DNA of 6,473 nucleotides. It comes from Prevotellaceae bacterium. Its GTDB lineage: Bacteria > Bacteroidota > Bacteroidia > Bacteroidales > UBA932. The notes under the pieces were generated by a model. The model ran no database searches. It worked only from the letters and a program-made list of their open reading frames with translations, and was not told where the DNA came from. Positions 1 through 4,482 of the stretch are shown piece by piece. Positions within the stretch are counted from its first letter, which is position 1. Each line of letters starts with the position of its first letter. The translations under genes were made by a program, and so were the position numbers. The DNA lies in the NCBI GenBank assembly GCA_031257455.1, contig JAIROQ010000028.1, positions 1-6,473 of the forward strand, in the 5' to 3' direction.

Positions 1-133
1 GAGGGCTCCGGCGTACTTCCAGTAGCTACTGAAACCGTCCCCGGGGGCTTGGCGGGACTTTCGACACGAGCAACCGTCAGTAGCAGCACATTCCGTCCCT
101 GACGGGACGACCGCAAACAACTTGCGTTGGGGA
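1..133. other. GC-rich, hairpin-prone segment without a recognisable gene
   Basis: I see no recognisable gene here. The stretch is much richer in G+C than the promoter region that follows and is full of self-complementary segments: a perfect 12-bp palindrome CAGTAGCTACTG at 20-31, CCCCGGGG near 39-47, CGTCCC/GGGACG arms at 94-99 and 104-109 around a TGAC loop, CGCAA/TTGCG arms at 112-116 and 122-126, and a competing CCGTCAG/CTGACGG pairing between 74-80 and 99-105. One plus-strand frame is open from the window edge to a TGA at about 100-102, and a minus-strand frame is open through the block, but neither gives a protein I recognise. It could be the end of a dispersed repeat, a structured RNA or a decayed mobile element. 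The left edge cuts it off. Confidence 0.4.
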
Positions 134-188
134 GGAGATTTCTCCACTCCGCGCGCTCGTCCCTCGTGCGCTCCGGTCGAAATGACGC
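134..188. repeat. Dispersed intergenic repeat (GGAGATTTCTCC...GGTCGAAATGACGCG type)
   Basis: This block begins with the small inverted repeat GGAGA-TT-TCTCC at 134-145, continues through C/G-rich CTCCGC/CTCG-like short repeats, and ends in GGTCGAAATGACGCG. This kind of sequence recurs many times between genes in Bacteroidota and some other bacteria, and is often mis-annotated as small proteins. It lies directly beside a second repeat of the same general character. The identification is from memory of the motif; copy number in this genome cannot be seen here. Confidence 0.6.
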
Positions 189-196
189 GCGTGGAA

Positions 197-289
197 CGTC
201 GTTGCGAACGACGAGGAACGAGCCGTGAAGCAATCCAGCGGCCTTTTCGTGTCGTTTGTCTGGATTGCTTCGCTCCGCTCGCAATGACG
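197..289. repeat. Large imperfect inverted repeat (CGTCnTTGCGA...GAAGCAATCCAG family)
   Basis: The left arm (197-238) runs from CGTCGTTGCGA to GAAGCAATCCAG. The right arm (260-289) runs from CTGGATTGCTTCGC to CGCAATGACG. The two are reverse complements apart from extra bases in the left arm, with a 21-base loop between them. The extra bases create a nested perfect hairpin, CGTCGTT-GCG-AACGACG, at 197-213. The arms match a well-known dispersed palindromic element whose spurious translation gives peptides containing CERSEAIQ. It carries no transposase and could only be a non-autonomous, REP/MITE-like element. If transcribed it would fold into a long stem. Confidence 0.75.
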
Positions 290-295
290 ACTTAG

Positions 296-389
296 TTGAA
301 AATTGAAAGTTGAAAATGGCGGCAAGCGCGCTGTTGAAAAGTCGCAAATCGAGCATCAAGTATCGAAAAGTCGAATATCGCCTGTCGCA
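296..389. repeat. Heptanucleotide array with a GC-rich core
   Basis: Three exact-length 7-base units (TTGAAAA, TTGAAAG, TTGAAAA) occupy 296-316. A GC-rich core follows at 317-333 (TGGCGGCAAGCGCGCTG), then another TTGAAAA at 334-340. After it comes a run in which TCG or TCA recurs every 7 bases (342, 349, 356, 363), slips by one, and resumes (371, 378, 385). The layout of heptamers, GC-rich core and heptamers is the same as in the two elements flanking the ketosynthase gene, although the unit sequence differs. It ends just upstream of the promoter of the acyltransferase gene. Confidence 0.6.
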
Positions 390-392
390 ATC

Positions 393-424
393 TTTGAATT
401 TTTAAATTTTTCTGTGTATATTTG
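393..424 (+). promoter_or_regulatory. Bacteroidota-type promoter for the lipid operon
   Basis: TTTG at 393-396 is followed after 20 bases by TATATTTG at 417-424. This is an exact match to the Bacteroides primary sigma consensus TTTG-N(19-21)-TAnnTTTG. Transcription would start a few bases further on, near 429-432. That would put a TTG at 433 almost at the 5' end of the message and leaves the ATG at 448 as the sensible start of the first gene. No equally good promoter was found in the downstream gaps, so this one may drive the whole gene run. Assignment is by consensus only. Confidence 0.7.
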
Positions 425-447
425 CAAGTTATTTGAAACAACTATTT

Positions 448-1809
448 ATGAGGGATGTTGCTAAAAGCACAAGGTTGGGAATAGGATACAGGTTGTTCAG
501 GACGTATGTCCGTCTTTACCACAATTACGTATATTACCGGAAAACATATACGACAGGCGCGGAAAATATACCGGACGAAGGCGCATTATTAATAGTATCC
601 AATCACCAGAACAGCTTGAACGATGCCCTGGGACTGACGCTGGCGATTAAAAACCGCAAGAAACAAAAAATCCGCTCCATTGCCCGCGCCGATGCATTCG
701 ATTATCCGGTTTTCGGCAGCATTTTCCGGTGGGTAGGTTTATTGCCTGCTTTCCGGATGGAGTATCAGGGTGTGGACAGCCTCACGCATAATACCTATAC
801 TTTCGGGGAAGCAGGCGAAATGCTGCTCCATGACGGAACAGTGATTATCTATCCCGAAGCCGGGCATCAGGATAAACGCTGGCTGGGCAAGTTCTCGTAC
901 GGCTATTTGATATTGCTTTTTCAGGCGGCGGAAAAATGCAACTTTGAAAAAGAACTCTTCATCCTGCCTTCCTGCAACCATTATTCGCATTACTTGGGGA
1001 GGAAAGAAGATATCCTCATCAAGTTCGGGAAACCGATTTCCATTGCGCCCTACTACGAACTGTATAAAACCAGACCGCGCACGGCCTGCCGCCGGGTAAA
1101 CGAACTGGTCAGGCAACAAATCAATGACCTGATGCTGAATATTACCGATACCGATAATTATGCCGCCATTGACTATCTAAGGAATACCTACGGGAAAAAA
1201 TATGCCGGACAACACGGCTATTCCCCCGCTCTGCTGCCGGAAAAACTGCTTGCCGACCGGCAGTTCATCGCCCGGTTGAATGACCTGAAAGCCGCCGGCA
1301 ATACAGCCATACAGTCGATTTATGAAGATGCAAAAACATTGGCGGAAATCACCGGCCGGCTGCGTATCAATGATGACCATTTCGATAAATGCCCGTCCTG
1401 CTGGAAAACCGCGTCCGCAGGTATGGCTTTCCTGCTGCTTGCGCCGGTATTCCTTTTTGCATGGCTGTCCAATGCGCTGGTCATTATCCCGACCAAACTG
1501 ATAAACCGGCGGATTAAAGACCACATGCTGCACGGCACGATAGACCTTATACTGGGCGTACTGGTTACGTTTCCGCTCACCTGCATCCTGGCATTTGTCC
1601 TGACATGGATTTTTACGAAATCGTTAATTCTCGCGGCGGGATATCTGGTTTGTTTACCGTTTTTAAGTATCTTTGTCACTTATTATGAAAAAGCATGGAA
1701 ACGCTGGACGGAAGCCATACGCTTTATCCGCTTATCCCGACGGGGAAAACTGGACGAACCGGAAACACTCCGCAGACAGCTGCATGAGAAGTTAAGAGGT
1801 ATGAGGTAG
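448..1809 (+). CDS. PlsC-type lysophospholipid/glycerol acyltransferase with C-terminal membrane domain
   Basis: The predicted protein has 453 residues and should transfer an acyl group, from acyl-ACP or acyl-CoA, to a lipid acceptor at the inner membrane. Residues about 38-200 form the acyltransferase domain. The block SNHQNSLNDA carries the catalytic His53 and Asp59. There are five residues between them instead of the classical four, a spacing I associate with a Bacteroidota subfamily (NHQNxLxD). The second block, IYPEAGHQDKRWL, has Glu137 and replaces the usual FPEGTR motif. The C-terminal part has three predicted membrane helices (about 324-348, 366-388, 390-412) and a basic tail, unlike the short soluble-faced PlsC of most bacteria. 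I chose ATG 448 over the in-frame TTG at 433 because of the promoter position; no Shine-Dalgarno is visible for either. As first gene before ketosynthase and ACP genes, it probably modifies the operon's own lipid product. A general phospholipid role remains possible. Confidence 0.82.
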   Translation: MRDVAKSTRLGIGYRLFRTYVRLYHNYVYYRKTYTTGAENIPDEGALLIVSNHQNSLNDALGLTLAIKNRKKQKIRSIARADAFDYPVFGSIFRWVGLLPAFRMEYQGVDSLTHNTYTFGEAGEMLLHDGTVIIYPEAGHQDKRWLGKFSYGYLILLFQAAEKCNFEKELFILPSCNHYSHYLGRKEDILIKFGKPISIAPYYELYKTRPRTACRRVNELVRQQINDLMLNITDTDNYAAIDYLRNTYGKKYAGQHGYSPALLPEKLLADRQFIARLNDLKAAGNTAIQSIYEDAKTLAEITGRLRINDDHFDKCPSCWKTASAGMAFLLLAPVFLFAWLSNALVIIPTKLINRRIKDHMLHGTIDLILGVLVTFPLTCILAFVLTWIFTKSLILAAGYLVCLPFLSIFVTYYEKAWKRWTEAIRFIRLSRRGKLDEPETLRRQLHEKLRGMR

Positions 1810-1900
1810 AATGGAGAATGGAGAATGGAGAGTTGGCTGACGCGCCAGCAAATCAGAAATCAGAAATTAGAAATAAAAAATCAGAAATCAGAAATCAAAT
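1809..1900. repeat. Composite heptamer/palindrome repeat, copy A (upstream of ketosynthase)
   Basis: Three GAATGGA heptamers (1809-1829) are followed by a 20-bp imperfect palindrome at 1833-1852 with arms TTGGCTG and CAGCAAA around ACGCGC. Seven heptamers follow at 1852-1900: ATCAGAA twice, ATTAGAA, ATAAAAA, ATCAGAA twice, ATCAAAT. The array fills the gap between the acyltransferase stop and the ketosynthase ATG. Its first base is the last base of the TAG stop codon, and its last two bases are the A and T of the ATG. The whole block is in frame with the ketosynthase and has no stop codon, so it can be mistaken for coding sequence. Confidence 0.85.
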
Positions 1901-3125
1901 GGAGAGACGAGTAGTAATAACAGGTATGGGGATATACTCCTGTCTGGGAAAAAACCTTGAAGAAGTACGGCAATCCCTGTATGACGGGAAATCCGGTATC
2001 ATATTTGACCCGGCACGCAAGGCGCTGGGTTTCCGTTCCGGCTTGACCGCCTGTCTGGAAGTTCCCAACCTGAAAGGCATATTGAGCCGCAACCAGCGGG
2101 TATATATGCCGGAACAGGCACACTATGCTTATGTCGCCACTGTGGAAGCATTGCAAAATGCCCGGCTGGAACAGGATTATATCGATACCCATGAAATAGG
2201 ACTGCTCTACGGCAACGACAGCAGTGCGGACGCTGTGATGAAAAGCATCGACACCATGCGCGAGAAAAAAGATACCACCATGATAGGCGCCGGCGGTATC
2301 TTCCAGTCGATGAATTCCACCGTCAGCATGAACCTTGCCTGTATCTTCAAACTGAAAGGTATCAACCTGACCATTTCCGGCGCCTGCGCCAGCGGTTCAC
2401 ATGCCATTGGACTGGGTAGCCTGCTCATCCGGTCGGGCTTGCAGGACTGTATCGTGTGCGGCGGCGCGCAGGAAGTAAACCCGTTCTCTATCGGCAGCTT
2501 CGATGGTATCAATGCCTTCTCGGTACGGGAAGATGCGCCCGCCGAAGCCTCCCGCCCCTTCGACCGCGACCGGGACGGATTAGTGCCGGGCGGCGGCGCG
2601 GCTACGGTGATTATCGAAAGCTACGAATCGGCCGTCCAGCGCGGCGCACCGGTATTGGCCGAGATTTGCGGCTATGGCTTCTCGTCCAACGGCGACCATA
2701 TCTCCGTTCCCAACGTGGACGGCCCCAGCCGTTCCCTGCAAATGGCCATCCGGGAAGCGGGCATTGACATCCGGGATATCGGTTACGTCAATGCACATGC
2801 CACTTCCACGCCCGTAGGCGACAGCAACGAAGCCAAAGCCATTGCCCATGTCTTCGGCGGCTGCCGGCCGGAAGTAACATCTACCAAATCGCAAACCGGC
2901 CACGAAATGTGGATGGCCGGCGCCAGCGAAATAATATATTCCCTGCTGATGATGAAAAACGACTTTATTGCCCCCAACATCAACTTTGAAAACCCGGACG
3001 AAGCCTCCGCCAAATTAAATATTCCGGCAAAGCGGGTATCCAAACATTTTGACACGTTCCTCTCCAACTCCTTTGGCTTTGGCGGAACAAACTCGACATT
3101 GATAGTTAAGAATTATGAGTTATGA
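1899..3125 (+). CDS. Beta-ketoacyl-ACP synthase, FabF-like (KAS II family), lipid-cluster type
   Basis: The predicted condensing enzyme has 408 residues and performs decarboxylative Claisen condensation of malonyl-ACP with an ACP-bound acyl chain. It starts MERRVVITGMG, the normal beginning of a FabF-type thiolase fold. The active-site Cys163 lies in SGACASGSHA, His300 in NAHATSTPVGD, and Lys330 and His335 in TKSQTGHEMWMAGASE, so it is catalytically complete and not a chain-length-factor pseudo-enzyme. The glycine-rich loop NSFGFGGTNS is near the C terminus. Where housekeeping FabF has a GAAG-type sequence after GH, this one has EMWMAG, which I associate with ketosynthases of Bacteroidota aryl-polyene-like clusters. 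An ATG at 1818 would add 27 residues, but those translate only the heptamer repeat, so 1899 is preferred. The last residues (NYEL) and the TGA come from another heptamer array. No Shine-Dalgarno is present; the leader is A-rich. Confidence 0.9.
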   Translation: MERRVVITGMGIYSCLGKNLEEVRQSLYDGKSGIIFDPARKALGFRSGLTACLEVPNLKGILSRNQRVYMPEQAHYAYVATVEALQNARLEQDYIDTHEIGLLYGNDSSADAVMKSIDTMREKKDTTMIGAGGIFQSMNSTVSMNLACIFKLKGINLTISGACASGSHAIGLGSLLIRSGLQDCIVCGGAQEVNPFSIGSFDGINAFSVREDAPAEASRPFDRDRDGLVPGGGAATVIIESYESAVQRGAPVLAEICGYGFSSNGDHISVPNVDGPSRSLQMAIREAGIDIRDIGYVNAHATSTPVGDSNEAKAIAHVFGGCRPEVTSTKSQTGHEMWMAGASEIIYSLLMMKNDFIAPNINFENPDEASAKLNIPAKRVSKHFDTFLSNSFGFGGTNSTLIVKNYEL

Positions 3126-3180
3126 GTTATGAGTTGGCTGGCGCGTCAGCCAATCAGAAATTAGAAATCAGAAATTAAAA
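3113..3180. repeat. Composite heptamer/palindrome repeat, copy B (downstream of ketosynthase)
   Basis: Three TTATGAG heptamers (3113-3133) precede a 20-bp near-perfect palindrome at 3134-3153 with arms TTGGCTG and CAGCCAA around GCGCGT. Four heptamers follow at 3153-3180 (ATCAGAA, ATTAGAA, ATCAGAA, ATTAAAA). The first two TTATGAG units overlap the coding end of the ketosynthase, and the second one supplies its TGA stop. The flanking arrays have the same orientation as in copy A, but the palindrome core matches copy A better when reverse-complemented (19 of 20) than directly (17 of 20). Confidence 0.85.
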
Positions 3181-3235
3181 AATATCCAGCAGTGAGCACT
3201 AAAAAAAAATTAATAGAAAGATTTTTAACCCTACC

Positions 3236-3242
3236 GAAGGAG
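3236..3242 (+). promoter_or_regulatory. Strong Shine-Dalgarno site of the HicB-like gene
   Basis: GAAGGAG ends seven bases before the ATG at 3250, a textbook ribosome binding site. It is the only gene here with one, so its translation signal differs from its neighbours. No TAnnTTTG promoter is visible between 3126 and 3235; that gap holds the composite repeat, an A9 run at 3201-3209 and a T5 run at 3222-3226. Confidence 0.65.
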
Positions 3243-3249
3243 ATTTGAC

Positions 3250-3582
3250 ATGAATTATTTACATTATAAAGGTTATACCGGAAGCGTCCACTACAGTAAC
3301 GCGGATAACTGCTATGCAGGAAAAGTCTTGGGCCTGCAAAATGACCTTATTTTATATGAAGGTAAAAATATGGACGAGTTGCGAGCCGATTTTCAGGAAA
3401 GCATCGAAAGCTATTTTGAAAGTTGTGAGGAAATGGGCATAAAACCATGCATGCCCGTCCTTTTAAATGTGCGTATCCCGGCGGAAATACACGGTAAAAT
3501 TGTATCGTTGGCTGAACAAAAAGGCATACCGGTGGATGATATTGTAAAAGAAGCATTGCTCCAAACAACAAGCGTTGTTTGA
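3250..3582 (+). CDS. Orphan HicB-like protein (HicB domain plus ribbon-helix-helix)
   Basis: The predicted protein has 110 residues. Residues about 1-62 fit the HicB partial RNase-H-like fold: a short N-terminal strand with YKGYTGSVHYS, then YAGKVLGLQNDLILYEG, then a helix MDELRADFQESIESYFESCEEMG. Residues 71-104 fit a ribbon-helix-helix DNA-binding region, with strand LLNVRIP, a first helix from about 78 and a second from about 94. In HicAB systems HicB neutralises the HicA mRNA interferase and represses its own promoter. Here I see no HicA-like small ORF upstream (3126-3249) or downstream (3583-3639), so it is either a solitary regulator or a remnant. It lies between ketosynthase and ACP genes on the same strand. 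A role in controlling the lipid operon would be inference only. Confidence 0.8.
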   Translation: MNYLHYKGYTGSVHYSNADNCYAGKVLGLQNDLILYEGKNMDELRADFQESIESYFESCEEMGIKPCMPVLLNVRIPAEIHGKIVSLAEQKGIPVDDIVKEALLQTTSVV

Positions 3583-3639
3583 TTGTTCAGATTGGAAAGT
3601 ATCGTATAAATAACTATTTTTTTATAAACAAAAACCAAA

Positions 3640-3882
3640 ATGGAAACACAACAACTCATTAAGGAACTTAACGAAGCGCTGGCCGCAGAGTTTGAAATAG
3701 AAGTTTCAAGCATCACTGCGGAGGCTGACATCAAAGACACATTAGACCTTGACAGCTTGGGACTGGTTGATATGGTGGCATTGGTAGAAAACAAATTCGG
3801 CGTAAAAATACAAAGCGCAGACGTGGCGGCTATCAAAACTTTCGATGACCTTTACAACTTCCTTCTCGGCAAGCTGAAATAA
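3640..3882 (+). CDS. Acyl carrier protein
   Basis: This 80-residue acidic four-helix carrier protein has the phosphopantetheine attachment site in LDLDSLGLVDMV, with Ser39 as the modified residue. Helix I (about 3-18) and the DSL-helix II are clear, and the C-terminal TFDDLYNFLLGKL is the usual last helix. It would tether the growing acyl chain for the ketosynthase encoded upstream and hand it to the thioesterase or acyltransferase. It is a cluster-dedicated ACP and not the housekeeping AcpP, judging from its sequence around DSLGLVDMV and its neighbours; that distinction is inferred. No Shine-Dalgarno is present; the ATG follows an A-rich leader 57 bases after the HicB-like gene. Confidence 0.92.
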   Translation: METQQLIKELNEALAAEFEIEVSSITAEADIKDTLDLDSLGLVDMVALVENKFGVKIQSADVAAIKTFDDLYNFLLGKLK

Positions 3883-3917
3883 TATAATAGAAACACTGCC
3901 GCCGTTTATACACAGGA

Positions 3918-4457
3918 ATGAGAAAACAATCCCCCCAAAGCGCCTTATCGGCCACGACTACGGTCGAAGTTCACTTTTATGACGTTGATTCATTAGGCAT
4001 CGTCTGGCACGGGCATTATCTGAAATACTTTGAAAACGGGCGGGAAGCCTTCGGTAAAAAGTTCGGCGTGGACTACATGGATATTTACAACAACGGATAT
4101 ACCGCTCCCATTGTCGATTTGCAGGTACGCTACCTGAACATGGTGGCGCTGGACGAAACGCTGGAAGTCGAAACGGTATATGTACCCTCCGAAGCGGCCA
4201 AATTGATTTTTGAATACACCATATATAAACAGTCCGACCGCTCGGTGGTGGCAAGGGCTACCACCACGCAGGTATTTATGAACAAAGAGGGCGAAATGGA
4301 ATTTTCCACCCCCGAATTTTACCGGAAATGGAAAGAAAAATGGGGAATATTTCCCGAAGCGCCCGGAAAGATTGGCGGCGTTCCGCGAAAGTCTCGCGGC
4401 GTTCCGCGAAAGTCTCGCGGCGCTCCGCGAAAGTCTGACGGAATAACGGCGTTATAA
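3918..4457 (+). CDS. 4HBT-family hotdog acyl-thioesterase with repeat-derived C-terminal tail
   Basis: The predicted protein has 179 residues, of which about 14-148 make a complete hotdog-fold thioesterase of the YbgC / 4-hydroxybenzoyl-CoA thioesterase type. The hallmark is residues 20-34, FYDVDSLGIVWHGHY; Asp24 aligns with the catalytic Asp17 of the Pseudomonas 4HBT enzyme. The usual YFENGREAF helix follows. It should hydrolyse acyl-ACP or acyl-CoA, releasing chains or editing the ACP. The final part is abnormal: residues 154-174 are three 7-residue units (GVPRKSR, GVPRKSR, GAPRKSD) encoded by a tandem DNA repeat, giving a strongly basic tail that the family does not need. AGGA lies too close to the ATG to act as a normal Shine-Dalgarno, and no better start exists before the conserved domain. 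The gene follows the ACP by 35 bases and precedes the exporter by 25. Confidence 0.87.
   Translation: MRKQSPQSALSATTTVEVHFYDVDSLGIVWHGHYLKYFENGREAFGKKFGVDYMDIYNNGYTAPIVDLQVRYLNMVALDETLEVETVYVPSEAAKLIFEYTIYKQSDRSVVARATTTQVFMNKEGEMEFSTPEFYRKWKEKWGIFPEAPGKIGGVPRKSRGVPRKSRGAPRKSDGITAL
4377..4439. repeat. In-frame 21-bp tandem repeat (three units) at the thioesterase 3' end
   Basis: Three consecutive 21-base units lie at 4377-4397, 4398-4418 and 4419-4439. The first two are identical and the third differs by a T-to-C change and a changed end. Each begins GGCGTTCCGCG or GGCGCTCCGCG. Across each unit junction, CCGCGA and TCGCGG pair around AAGTC, so the DNA or RNA can form small repeated hairpins. 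Because 21 is a multiple of three, gain or loss of units keeps the thioesterase reading frame. Each unit is also exactly seven codons. Confidence 0.9.
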
Positions 4458-4482
4458 AGAAATTACTCAAAAAACCGACACG

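Noticed and set aside
77..325. Minus-strand 82-residue reading frame containing RHCERSEAIQ
   Set aside because: It is a translation of the dispersed inverted repeats at 134-188 and 197-289; CERSEAIQ-type peptides are a classic spurious product of this repeat.
296..389. CRISPR-like array
   Set aside because: Units are only 7 bases long, contiguous and degenerate, without spacers or cas genes.
433..447. TTG start for the acyltransferase
   Set aside because: It lies only about nine bases after the promoter's -7 box, so there would be almost no leader; ATG 448 fits better.
1818..1898. N-terminal 27-residue extension of the ketosynthase from ATG 1818
   Set aside because: It consists entirely of translated heptamer/palindrome repeat (KSEIRN-like), while the conserved fold begins at the ATG at 1899.
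3126..3249. Search for a HicA toxin gene next to the HicB-like gene
   Set aside because: The gap holds a repeat, A- and T-runs and a ribosome binding site, with no ORF of HicA length or with its conserved GSH-type motif.
3563..3580. AAACAAC-AAGC-GTTGTTT hairpin as a terminator after the HicB-like gene
   Set aside because: The seven-pair stem is A/T-rich, lies inside the coding end and is followed by TTTGATTG with no proper T-tract; it is unlikely to stop transcription between hicB-like and ACP genes.
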